From: Helicobacter cetorum | GTDB lineage: Bacteria; Campylobacterota; Campylobacteria; Campylobacterales; DZAY01 | Length of the DNA stretch: 64,000 bases | Direction of reading: 5' to 3' | NCBI GenBank assembly: GCA_022729735.1 | Contig: DZAY01000008.1 | Coordinates: 1 to 64,000, forward strand | In this document: positions 32,593-39,867 of the stretch, piece after piece | Position numbering within the stretch: position 1 is the stretch's first letter | Layout of the letters: each line of letters opens with the position of its first letter | Notes under the pieces: model-generated | The model's input: the letters and a program-made list of their open reading frames with translations, nothing else | What the model was told of the DNA's origin: nothing | Database searches by the model: none | Program-made: the position numbers and the translations under genes

Positions 32593-34117
32593 TGCTTTAA
32601 GTGGATTTTTTGTAGCAAAAAAAATTAACTCTGCAAATTTTGAGATATACCTTGAACAATCAAAAGCAAAAGCAAAAGCTATTGAATATGAAGCTGAACT
32701 ACTTTTGCAAAACTCTAAAATTCAAATCAAAGAGCTTGAAGATGAGAGTAAAAAGAGATTAGATTTAGAGCTTTCAAAATTAAAAGGTGAGTATGAACAT
32801 AAGTTTATGCAACTTGATAAAAAAGAGTTGTCTCTTACAAAAAGATTAGAAGAAGAGCATAGAAGTATAAATCTTTATAAAGAAGAGTTAAGAGAGTCTA
32901 AAGCAAAAGTTGAAGCTACAAAAATAAACTTACAAAAACTTGAAAAAGAGCATAAAGAGAAGTTAAATGAACTTCTTAAAGCACTTGAAGCCCATACAGG
33001 CTTGACACGAGATGAAGCTAAAAAGATAATATTAGATAGAGTTGAGAGTGAAAGTCGAGATGAGATTGCAAGAATTGTAAGAAAATATGAAAATGAAGCT
33101 AAAACAGAAGCTAAAAAAAGGGCAAATTATATTTTAGCTCAAGCTACAACAAGATTTGCTGGTGAATTTGCAGCAGAACGACTAATTAATGTAGTTCATC
33201 TTGCGAATGATGATTTAAAAGGGCGAATTATTGGCAAAGAAGGTAGAAATATCAAAACATTAGAAATGTTAATGGGTGTTGATATTATTATTGATGATAC
33301 TCCAAATGCAATAGTTTTGAGTAGTTTTAATTTATATAGAAGAGCAATAGCTACAAAAACAGTTGAACTACTTGTAGAAGATGGAAGAATTCAACCATCA
33401 AAAATAGAAGAAATTTATGAAAAAGTTAAGTCTGAATTTGATGAAAAAATGATAGAAAGTGGCGAAAGTGTTGTTTTAGAGCTTGGTATTGGGAATATGC
33501 ATCCAGAGCTTATGAAACTAATTGGTAAATTAAAATATAGAGCAAGTTATGGACAAAATGCTCTTGGACACTCATTAGAAGTTGCTTATTTGGCTGGAAT
33601 TATGGCAAGTGAAATGGGTGGAAATGAGATTTTAGCAAAAAGAGCTGGTATTTTGCATGATATTGGAAAAGCTTTAACACAAGAGTATTCTGGAAATCAT
33701 GTAGATTTAGGTGCTGAAATTTGCAAACGATACAAAGAGTCAGATATAGTAATAAATGCAATATATGCTCATCATGGACATGAAGAACCAAAAAGTATAG
33801 AATCTGCATCAGTATGTGCTGCTGATACTCTATCAGCAGCACGACCTGGAGCAAGAAAAGAGGTTTTAGAGAGTTTCTTAAAACGAGTTCAAGAGATAGA
33901 AGATATTGCTACTTCTCACAAAGCTGTTACAAATGCTTATGCAATCAATGCTGGTAGAGAGATTAGAGTAATTGCAAATGCAGAGTTAATTCATGATGAT
34001 GAAACGGTTTTATTATCAAAAGAGATAGCAAAAGAGATAGAAGCGAAAGTTCAGTATCCTGGCGAAATAAAAGTCACAGTAATTAGAGAGCTTAGAGCAA
34101 TTGAGTTTGCTAGATAG
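32549..34117 (+). CDS. rny: Ribonuclease Y
   Basis: RNase Y is a membrane-anchored endoribonuclease that starts mRNA decay where RNase E is absent. The 522 aa protein has an N-terminal membrane helix (LIELLIGGGVSIISALSGFFV), a long coiled coil (about 25-165), a KH domain (GRIIGKEGRNIKTLEMLMGVDII), and the HD domain with AGILHDIGKALT and AHHGHEEP metal ligands. It starts inside the 5-FCL gene (44 bp overlap), so translational coupling is likely. It ends in a hairpin shared with the fliT-like gene. Confidence 0.96.
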   Translation: MLIELLIGGGVSIISALSGFFVAKKINSANFEIYLEQSKAKAKAIEYEAELLLQNSKIQIKELEDESKKRLDLELSKLKGEYEHKFMQLDKKELSLTKRLEEEHRSINLYKEELRESKAKVEATKINLQKLEKEHKEKLNELLKALEAHTGLTRDEAKKIILDRVESESRDEIARIVRKYENEAKTEAKKRANYILAQATTRFAGEFAAERLINVVHLANDDLKGRIIGKEGRNIKTLEMLMGVDIIIDDTPNAIVLSSFNLYRRAIATKTVELLVEDGRIQPSKIEEIYEKVKSEFDEKMIESGESVVLELGIGNMHPELMKLIGKLKYRASYGQNALGHSLEVAYLAGIMASEMGGNEILAKRAGILHDIGKALTQEYSGNHVDLGAEICKRYKESDIVINAIYAHHGHEEPKSIESASVCAADTLSAARPGARKEVLESFLKRVQEIEDIATSHKAVTNAYAINAGREIRVIANAELIHDDETVLLSKEIAKEIEAKVQYPGEIKVTVIRELRAIEFAR

Positions 34118-34141
34118 AAGAGTTTTTTAACTTCTTCTATC
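34113..34141. terminator. Bidirectional hairpin across rny and fliT-like stop codons
   Basis: GATAGAAGAGTT / AACTTCTTCTATC pair over 12 bp with one bulged base and a TTTT loop. The rny stop (34115-34117) is in the left arm and the minus-strand stop (34127-34129) spans loop and right arm. Confidence 0.6.
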
Positions 34142-34375
34142 AAAGCCATGTCTATTTCTAAGTTCCAAAAACTTTTTACTTTTTTTCATCTTATCCATAG
34201 AAATTACAAGTAAGTCCATCTCTTTTTTTATTAAATCAATACCTTCTTTAATTAGTGCTGATGCTTGTTGCATCTCTTCTAACTTCTCAAATTCTGGCAT
34301 ATCTTCTATTAGAGAGTTTATTAAATCAATATCTTTATTAATTATTGCTAATTTTAAATCTTCAAGCCACTTCAT
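34127..34375 (-). CDS. FliT-like flagellar chaperone candidate
   Basis: An 82 aa helical protein directly after fliS and overlapping it by 14 bp. It is rich in Leu/Ile/Glu/Lys with heptad-like spacing (DLINSLIEDMPEFEKLEEMQ, then ALIKEGIDLIKKEMDLL) and no other motif. Size, helical content and position after fliD-fliS match FliT, the chaperone of the cap protein FliD, but sequence alone does not prove it. It ends at a hairpin shared with rny. Confidence 0.55.
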   Translation of the reverse strand: MKWLEDLKLAIINKDIDLINSLIEDMPEFEKLEEMQQASALIKEGIDLIKKEMDLLVISMDKMKKSKKFLELRNRHGFDRRS

Positions 34376-34742
34376 TTTGTGTTATCTCTCTCCAAGCTTC
34401 CAAAAGACCTTTAGCAACTTTCATAACAATATCAATTTTATCTTTGTTATTTTCCGCATTCGCTTCTGTCAAAAGTTTTATTTGGTGAAGATATAAACCA
34501 TTTAAATAGTGTGCCATATTTCCACCACTGTCAAAATCCAATCCATTAATAAGCTCTGCAAATATATCAGCACACTTATTGATGTAATAAACTTTTTTCT
34601 CAATATCATTAGCATCAATTGCTCTTTTTGCCGCAGCAGAAAATTTTAAAATACCTTCATACATCATCTCAACCAATTTTTGAGGCGATTCTACTTGTAT
34701 GTTGTTTTGATTATATGCACTATATGCAGCTCCGTTTCTCAT
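34362..34742 (-). CDS. fliS: Flagellin chaperone FliS
   Basis: FliS binds flagellin in the cytoplasm and prevents early polymerisation before export. The 126 aa protein is full length and helical, with the conserved AAYSAYNQNNIQVESPQKLVEMMYEGIL at about residues 4-32 and the later KADIFAELINGLDF-like segment (CADIFAELINGLDFDSGG). It lies 22 bp after fliD in the leftward flaG-fliD-fliS operon. Confidence 0.94.
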   Translation of the reverse strand: MRNGAAYSAYNQNNIQVESPQKLVEMMYEGILKFSAAAKRAIDANDIEKKVYYINKCADIFAELINGLDFDSGGNMAHYLNGLYLHQIKLLTEANAENNKDKIDIVMKVAKGLLEAWREITQNEVA

Positions 34743-34764
34743 TTTATTTCCTTTTTTTTATTAG

Positions 34765-36219
34765 CTATTGAGCATTCACAGCCATCTCAATTTGCATTTG
34801 CAGTGATGAGAATGAACTATTCATTTTTGTAATTATAGAGTCATAAGATGCAAATCTTGCTTGCATTACCTCATATCGCGCTGTAATAAACTCATTTGCT
34901 CTCTCTTTTTCTTCATCTAATTTCTTAGCTTCTGATACTAAATTTGCTCTATAAAGTTCAAATTTTGAGTTATCACCTGTTATAAGATTTCCTAAAGCTG
35001 TATTAATTTTTGAAAATATACCTTCAACTTCTTCACTCTTATAAGAGTTTATCTCTTTTGTATAACCACTAAATAGATTTTGAGCTTGTTCTGGGTCTTC
35101 ATCAATTTTTGATTGAAGTTTTGATGTGTCGAGTTGCAATAATCCAGACTTATCAACACTCAAACCATAATCAGCTAAAGATATAAAATTTACACCAACT
35201 GTTTTAGAGTTTGCTAAACCATTTTCACTAGCTATAGTTTTAGCATCTACACTTTGAGTACTAAATAGTATAGTATTTAAACTACTTCTAACTCCTGTAA
35301 TTGTGCCATCTCCTTGAAAAATCCCAGTTGTATCAGATTCTGAATCAAATTTCGTAACATCTTGAATTTGACTCATCAAACTATTGTAATTATTTACAAA
35401 TGATTGAAATGACTCAATAAATGAACTTGTATCCCTTGAAACTGTAATACTTGCCACATCTGTTGCATTTGTATGCTGTTTAGTTAAATTAAATTCCATT
35501 CCAACAACTAAATCTGTAACTTTATTGCTACTTCTTGAAATTGCAACACCATTATATGTAAATTCAGCATTTGTAGCTTGTTGAATATTATTAGTTACTG
35601 CATCATCCAATCCCAAATCAGAAGCCATTGTGCCTGTGCTTGAGAAAGTTATTGCATTATCAGAACCAGTTTCATCAGATTTGATAATCAATCTATACTC
35701 ATTTGTGCCAACATTTAAAATTGATGCTGTAACTTTTGAACTCAAAGTCTCATTATTATTAATTAAATCTCTAAGCCCCTCCATTGTAGTTCCACCAGTT
35801 ACACTTAAATCATAATTAGTTCCACCCATAGTTAGTGTAAAAGTTTGAGCTGAACTTGCAACACTTGTTGAAGTTGAAGCTTTTATTGCACTTTGCCATA
35901 CATCAGTTTTTGCCAATTTATCAACATGAATTTGCATTGATTGAGGAGTTACACCAGAACTTGCCGTTGCAGTTACACCATCACCAACTACACTTGTGCT
36001 TCGTCTAAGATATGAATCCTCATCTCCCAAATCAGAAGCTGAAATTTTTAGAGATGCCATATTTGTAATAAGAGTTGAAAGTGTCCCTTGCTTTTCTGTA
36101 TTTGTGCTTACCTTTTTTGTAATTGGAGTTAAATATGTAGCTTCATCAGCTGCTTTTAATTTGTCAATTACATCTTGAGTTAATATACCAGCACCTGCTC
36201 CTAATGAACTTATTCCCAT
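34765..36219 (-). CDS. fliD: Flagellar cap protein FliD
   Basis: FliD forms the pentameric cap at the filament tip that guides flagellin assembly. The 484 aa protein has the helical N-terminal D0 part (MGISSLGAGAGILTQDVIDKL), a Ser/Thr-rich variable centre, FESFQSFVNNYNSLMSQIQD, and a C-terminal helix (ERANEFITARYEVMQARFAS, then IITKMNSSFSSLQMQI) typical of the family. The variable domain is short compared with C. jejuni FliD (about 640 aa). It lies between flaG and fliS. Confidence 0.95.
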   Translation of the reverse strand: MGISSLGAGAGILTQDVIDKLKAADEATYLTPITKKVSTNTEKQGTLSTLITNMASLKISASDLGDEDSYLRRSTSVVGDGVTATASSGVTPQSMQIHVDKLAKTDVWQSAIKASTSTSVASSAQTFTLTMGGTNYDLSVTGGTTMEGLRDLINNNETLSSKVTASILNVGTNEYRLIIKSDETGSDNAITFSSTGTMASDLGLDDAVTNNIQQATNAEFTYNGVAISRSSNKVTDLVVGMEFNLTKQHTNATDVASITVSRDTSSFIESFQSFVNNYNSLMSQIQDVTKFDSESDTTGIFQGDGTITGVRSSLNTILFSTQSVDAKTIASENGLANSKTVGVNFISLADYGLSVDKSGLLQLDTSKLQSKIDEDPEQAQNLFSGYTKEINSYKSEEVEGIFSKINTALGNLITGDNSKFELYRANLVSEAKKLDEEKERANEFITARYEVMQARFASYDSIITKMNSSFSSLQMQIEMAVNAQ

Positions 36220-36222
36220 TTT

Positions 36223-36639
36223 TTATCCTTTAAAGTCTATTATTAATCCACTAATTTCTTTCATTTTAACAGAAAATTTTATCATCTCTTCTGTTGGAAA
36301 CTCTCTAATTAGTTTATCAGTTTTTGAATCTACAACCTTAACATGCAAACCATCAATCCGTTCGTCATAATTGAATTTCAAATCTGTATTAAGAGATTTC
36401 ATTTGCTCATTTATCTCTTTTATTTTCTCTTTTAACTGCTCTTGCTCTTTTTCTTTTAACTCTTTTTCTACTTCAGAAATATCGTCTATATTTGGATTTT
36501 TTGGAGCTTCATCTTTTTTTGACAAATTTATTTGAGATGGCTCAACTAACACTGCCTTTATCTTTTCACTTAATTTATTACTATTTTGAGTATTTACATA
36601 GCTACTATTCTCGACTCCCCTATTCTGACCTATTTCCAT
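36223..36639 (-). CDS. flaG: FlaG family flagellar protein
   Basis: FlaG-type proteins affect filament length and are secreted or cytoplasmic factors next to fliD. From the preferred ATG 36639 the protein is 138 aa: a polar N-terminal half with EKELKEKEQEQLKEKIKEI helix, then the FlaG domain MKSLNTDLKFNYDERIDGLH, VKVVDSKTDKLIREFPTEE and MIKFSVKMKE. The frame is open up to a TTG at 36717, but GGAG lies 6 bp before 36639 and the sigma28-like promoter at 36675-36701 would start transcription near 36668. It is 3 bp upstream of fliD. Confidence 0.88.
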   Translation of the reverse strand: MEIGQNRGVENSSYVNTQNSNKLSEKIKAVLVEPSQINLSKKDEAPKNPNIDDISEVEKELKEKEQEQLKEKIKEINEQMKSLNTDLKFNYDERIDGLHVKVVDSKTDKLIREFPTEEMIKFSVKMKEISGLIIDFKG

Positions 36640-36674
36640 CTCTATCTCCATCTTTGGACTTGACATCAAAAATA

Positions 36675-36701
36675 AAATCGGAATATATAGATAAAAATTC
36701 A
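36675..36701 (-). promoter_or_regulatory. Sigma28-like promoter of flaG-fliD-fliS
   Basis: Read leftward: TGAATTTT, 11 bases, TCCGATTT. This fits the FliA consensus TAAAGTTT-N11-GCCGATAA at 6 of 8 and 5 of 8 positions and gives a start point near 36668, 29 bp before the chosen flaG ATG. Late flagellar genes of this type are known FliA targets. Confidence 0.5.
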
Positions 36702-36764
36702 CTATTTTTTTATCCAAAATTATCTTTAATTTAGTTAAAATTACAAAAAAGTTGGAGGTTAATT

Positions 36765-37160
36765 ATGAGAATAGCTTTAATGGTTGATTCGCTCCTACTT
36801 CGAAAAAGTTTAGAAAATTTTTTGGGTGAGTATATTGTAAGTTATAGTAGTTGTGATTTTGTGATTTCTGATAAAAAGATAAGTATAGATAGACCATATT
36901 TTTCTATATCTTCATCATATAATCCAACTGGAGAGCTTAAAAAACCATTTTCAAGAGCTCAACTATTCCTATTTGTAAATAGATTTTACAAAAGTTTAAA
37001 TATTACAGCTCAACCTCAAATCCCACAAGCTCCTCAAGTGAGTGTAGAAGTTAAGAGAGCTGATTTTGATGATTTGAAATATGAGGTGATTAAACTTACA
37101 GAGCGATTTGCAACACAATTAATAAAAACAATAAGAGAACATTATGAAAAAAGAGACTAG
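36765..37160 (+). CDS. Short receiver-like unknown protein
   Basis: A 131 aa protein that I cannot name. Its first 75 residues look like a shrunken CheY fold: MRIALMVDSLLLRKSLENFL with Asp8, then CDFVISDKK with Asp36 in the place of the phospho-acceptor, and KKPFSRAQLFLFV with Lys60-Pro61, the pair that ends receiver domains. The usual 20-30 residues between acceptor and Lys are mostly missing. A Pro-rich linker (QPQIPQAPQ) leads to a C-terminal helix (DLKYEVIKLTERFATQLIKTI). GGAGG lies 6 bp before the ATG. It overlaps rsmD by 17 bp. Confidence 0.65.
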   Translation: MRIALMVDSLLLRKSLENFLGEYIVSYSSCDFVISDKKISIDRPYFSISSSYNPTGELKKPFSRAQLFLFVNRFYKSLNITAQPQIPQAPQVSVEVKRADFDDLKYEVIKLTERFATQLIKTIREHYEKRD

Positions 37161-37740
37161 ACTATTTCTAACAATAGGTGCAGGAAAATATAAAGGTAAA
37201 AAGGTAATTCTACCAAATAAAAATACCACAAGAAGCTCAAAAGCAATTCTTAGAGGCTCACTATTTGATAGATTACAATTTGATTTAGATGATAAATTTT
37301 TTGTAGAGGCTTTTGCTGGAAGTGGAAGTGTGGGATTAGAAGCATTAAGTCGTGGGATTGATAGAGCATATTTTATAGAAAAAGATAGAGACTCTTTTAA
37401 TATTTTGAGAGAAAATGTAACCTCAATTGATAGCAAAAATTCAAATATAATTTTTGGCGATAGTTTTGTAAAACTAAAAGAGTTATACAGAGAGTTACAA
37501 TTTTTAAATCAAAAAGGGTATTTCTATTTTGACCCACCATTTGCAATTAGAGAAGGAAATGAGCAAATATATAATGAAGTCATAGAGTTAATTAAATCTA
37601 TTCCTACTGAATTGGTTGAAAAAGTAGTTATAGAACATCAAAGCTCTATTAAATTTTATGAGCAGATTGGTAATTTTGTTTTAGAAAAAACAAAAAAGTT
37701 TGGTAAAAGCTCACTTAGCTACTATGTTGTAATGGAATAA
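37144..37740 (+). CDS. rsmD: 16S rRNA (guanine966-N2)-methyltransferase RsmD
   Basis: RsmD methylates G966 of 16S rRNA. The 198 aa protein has GAGKYKGKKVILP near the N-terminus, the SAM motif FVEAFAGSGSVGLEALSRG (about 56-74) and the catalytic FDPPF motif with YFYFDPPFAIREG. These match RsmD (RTRPT-DRVRE...DLFAGSG...DPPY pattern) well. It starts inside the upstream 131 aa gene and its stop codon is just beside the sigma54-type promoter of flgI, whose -24 element is in the last rsmD codons. Confidence 0.88.
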   Translation: MKKETRLFLTIGAGKYKGKKVILPNKNTTRSSKAILRGSLFDRLQFDLDDKFFVEAFAGSGSVGLEALSRGIDRAYFIEKDRDSFNILRENVTSIDSKNSNIIFGDSFVKLKELYRELQFLNQKGYFYFDPPFAIREGNEQIYNEVIELIKSIPTELVEKVVIEHQSSIKFYEQIGNFVLEKTKKFGKSSLSYYVVME

Positions 37741-37747
37741 AAGTTGC
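37734..37747 (+). promoter_or_regulatory. Sigma54-type promoter of flgI operon
   Basis: GGAATAAAAGTTGC is an exact GG-N10-GC match to the -24/-12 pattern seen for RpoN-dependent flagellar genes in Campylobacterota. The -24 GG lies within the last rsmD codons. Expected start point near 37759, about 29 bp before flgI. Confidence 0.65.
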
Positions 37748-37748
37748 T

Positions 37749-37780
37749 CTTTTAGATTAATATTCTAATTAGTCTAAAAG
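37749..37780 (+). promoter_or_regulatory. Long hairpin between sigma54 promoter and flgI
   Basis: CTTTTAGATTAAT and ATTAGTCTAAAAG pair over 13 bp (one G-U) around a 6-nt loop. The expected sigma54 start point falls inside the left arm, while the right arm reaches into the AAAAGGG ribosome site of flgI. It may serve as the rsmD terminator or as a translation block on read-through RNA; there is no T-run after it. Confidence 0.5.
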
Positions 37781-37787
37781 GGTCAAT

Positions 37788-38840
37788 ATGAAAAAAATCT
37801 TAATCTTAATCTCAATAGTTCTTTCACTTCAAGCCACAAAAATCAAAGATATTAGCAATTTTGTCGGTGTTAGGGATAATCAATTAATTGGTTATGGTTT
37901 GATTGTTGGACTTGATGGAACTGGAGATGGAACATCATCTACTTTTACAATCCAATCTTTGGCAAATATGCTACAAAGTGTAAATATAAAAGTAAATCCT
38001 GCTGATATAAAATCTAAAAATGTGGCAGCTGTTATGGTAACAGCTGAACTTCCAGCATTTGCAAGAGTTGGTGATAAACTTGATGTATCTGTGGCATCTA
38101 TTGGAGATGCAAAATCAATTCAAGGTGGAACACTTCTACTAACACCTCTTAAAGGTGTAGATGGAAAAATTTATGCCTTATCTCAAGGAGCAATTAGTAT
38201 TGGTGGTAAAAATGCTGGAGGTGGAGCTGGTGCTGGAAGAAATCATCCAACAAGTGGAACTATTACTAATGGTGCTGATGTAGAGAGAGAGCTAGGATAT
38301 AATATATATAATCAAGAAAAGACAAAGCTATCTCTAAAAGAGCCAAACTTTGCAAATGCTGTATCTATTCAAGATACTTTGAATAAATTTTTTGGAGCAA
38401 AAGTTGCAACTGCACTTGACCCAAAAACTATATCAATAGAAAAACCAAAAAATTTAAGCATGGTTGAATTTTTGGCTCAAATTGAAGATTTGAGTATTGA
38501 TTATAGTAGAAATCAAAAAATTGTAATTAATGAAAAAACAGGAACTATTATCGCTGGAGTTGATGTAGAAGTTGAGCCAATTGTAGTTACTCATGAAGGA
38601 ATTACTTTAAAAATTGCACCTAAAAATAGAGCTTATCCAAATGCTGATGATAGAGATATTGGAGAAGGTGTTGCTGTTGGTGCAAATAATACAATTATAG
38701 GCACAGACAAAGAGCCATCAACGATTGCTGATGTGGCAAGAGCTTTAAAACTATTAGGAGCTCAACCAAAGGATTTAATCTCAATTATTATGGCTATGAA
38801 AAAGGCTGGTGCTATTAAAGTTGATGTTGAAATAATTTAA
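37788..38840 (+). CDS. flgI: Flagellar P-ring protein FlgI
   Basis: FlgI assembles the periplasmic P-ring bushing around the rod. The 350 aa protein has a signal peptide (MKKILILISIVLSLQA), then the canonical KIKDISNFVGVRDNQLIGYG and LVGLDGTGDGT-like segment (IVGLDGTGDGTSSTFTIQSL), MVTAELPAFARVGDKLDVSV, and the C-terminal VARALKLLGAQPKDLISI. AAGGG lies before the ATG. First gene of a rightward unit flgI-flgJ-flgM-flgN-flgK driven by the sigma54-type promoter above. Confidence 0.97.
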   Translation: MKKILILISIVLSLQATKIKDISNFVGVRDNQLIGYGLIVGLDGTGDGTSSTFTIQSLANMLQSVNIKVNPADIKSKNVAAVMVTAELPAFARVGDKLDVSVASIGDAKSIQGGTLLLTPLKGVDGKIYALSQGAISIGGKNAGGGAGAGRNHPTSGTITNGADVERELGYNIYNQEKTKLSLKEPNFANAVSIQDTLNKFFGAKVATALDPKTISIEKPKNLSMVEFLAQIEDLSIDYSRNQKIVINEKTGTIIAGVDVEVEPIVVTHEGITLKIAPKNRAYPNADDRDIGEGVAVGANNTIIGTDKEPSTIADVARALKLLGAQPKDLISIIMAMKKAGAIKVDVEII

Positions 38841-38856
38841 AAAAAAGGAACACAAA

Positions 38857-39147
38857 ATGCTTATAGATAATTTTAATACTTTAAACTCTTTGAGTAAAAT
38901 TCCCTCTATAAAAATAGAGAGTGCGAATGATTTAGCTCTAAAAGAGCAAACAGATAGTTTTGAGTCTCTAATACTAAAAGACCTATTGGATAAGAGTTTA
39001 GAGACAAAAGATTCTATTTTTCCTGAAGCTGTTGGGAGTGATATATATAAATCTATGTATCACGATATGCTTAGTAAAGAACTTAGTGGAGGTTTTGGAT
39101 ATAGCGAGTTGTTATTTAATTTTCTAAAAGAGAACTCAAAAAGTTAA
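38857..39147 (+). CDS. flgJ: Rod-binding protein FlgJ, short form without muramidase
   Basis: A 96 aa protein equivalent to the N-terminal rod-binding domain of FlgJ (QTDSFESLILKDLLDKSLET, then DIYKSMYHDMLSKELSGGFGYSELLF). The C-terminal peptidoglycan hydrolase domain of enterobacterial FlgJ is absent, as is usual in Campylobacterota, so another enzyme must open the wall for the rod. It follows flgI by 16 bp with AAAGGA before the ATG. Confidence 0.85.
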   Translation: MLIDNFNTLNSLSKIPSIKIESANDLALKEQTDSFESLILKDLLDKSLETKDSIFPEAVGSDIYKSMYHDMLSKELSGGFGYSELLFNFLKENSKS

Positions 39148-39199
39148 ATCTTTAGTCGATTTTGGGAAGTTAGGATGATTTTATGAAAAGGGAGTTTCA

Positions 39200-39397
39200 A
39201 TGATAAATAAATTAGGTAACAATTCAGTATCAAACCAATATTTAAATTTACAAGATGGTAATAAGCGAGTTCCAAAAGAGCAAGGAAGTGTGATTGATAG
39301 AGCTAATGAAATAAAGGCACTAATTCAAAGTGGAGAGTATAAAATAGATATTAAAAACTCTTCAAAAGCTTTAGCAAAGGCTTTGCTTGGTGAGTAG
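39200..39397 (+). CDS. flgM: Anti-sigma28 factor FlgM
   Basis: FlgM holds FliA inactive until the hook-basal body can export it. The protein is 65 aa, short as in Campylobacterota. It has a polar, disordered-looking N-terminus and a C-terminal amphipathic part (VIDRANEIKALIQSGEYKID, then SSKALAKALLGE) that matches the sigma-binding helices, including the I-x-x-G-x-Y-x-I phrase. GGGAG lies 7 bp before ATG 39200. It sits between flgJ and flgN, a normal context. Confidence 0.85.
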   Translation: MINKLGNNSVSNQYLNLQDGNKRVPKEQGSVIDRANEIKALIQSGEYKIDIKNSSKALAKALLGE

Positions 39398-39431
39398 GGA
39401 GTTATAAATTAACTCAAAAAAAGGAAACAAT

Positions 39432-39857
39432 ATGTTAAACCACTATTTAAACTTAGCAATTGAGGATATTAAATCTTTGATAGATTTAACAAAAGAAGAT
39501 GTAGGTGATATAAAAGAAGCAAATCACACTCCACAATTTCAAAGAGTGAAAATAAAAGAAGAGCTACTATCATCTTTTGTTAATAGAAAGTCTATTATTG
39601 ATAATGAGTTGGTCAAAATTGTTCAAAACAATAGAGAAAGAAACTTAGAAATGGCTTTAGATAGTGAAACTAAAAATTTATTGGCAGACTTAAGAGACTA
39701 TTTAGAAGAATTGAAAGTCGAAAATAGAAAATATGCAAAAATGGTTTTAGCTGTTGGAGAGTTTTACAACTCACTATTAGAAAGAGTTGTACCTACAGAA
39801 AATGATGGGTATAAAAGAGGGACAAAAGCTAACAGTTTCTTACAAGTTAGAGCTTAA
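39432..39857 (+). CDS. FlgN-like flagellar export chaperone
   Basis: A 141 aa all-helical protein (LNLAIEDIKSLIDLTKEDVG, FVNRKSIIDNELVKIVQNN, LLADLRDYLEELKVENRKYA, MVLAVGEFYNSLLERVVP) immediately before flgK. Length, helical repeats and position match FlgN, the chaperone of the hook-filament junction proteins FlgK and FlgL. The family is poorly conserved, so the call rests mainly on context. AAAGGAA lies 6 bp before its ATG. Confidence 0.65.
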   Translation: MLNHYLNLAIEDIKSLIDLTKEDVGDIKEANHTPQFQRVKIKEELLSSFVNRKSIIDNELVKIVQNNRERNLEMALDSETKNLLADLRDYLEELKVENRKYAKMVLAVGEFYNSLLERVVPTENDGYKRGTKANSFLQVRA

Positions 39858-39867
39858 GGAGTCTCTA

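Noticed and set aside
36639-36717. Longer flaG start at TTG 36717 giving an apparent hydrophobic leader
   Set aside because: No ribosome site for it, and the likely promoter lies downstream of that start; the hydrophobic stretch is probably untranslated.
39147-39199. Sigma28-type promoter before flgM (CGATTT near 39158)
   Set aside because: The -10-like word is present but nothing fits a TAAA-type -35 at the right distance, so I did not annotate it.
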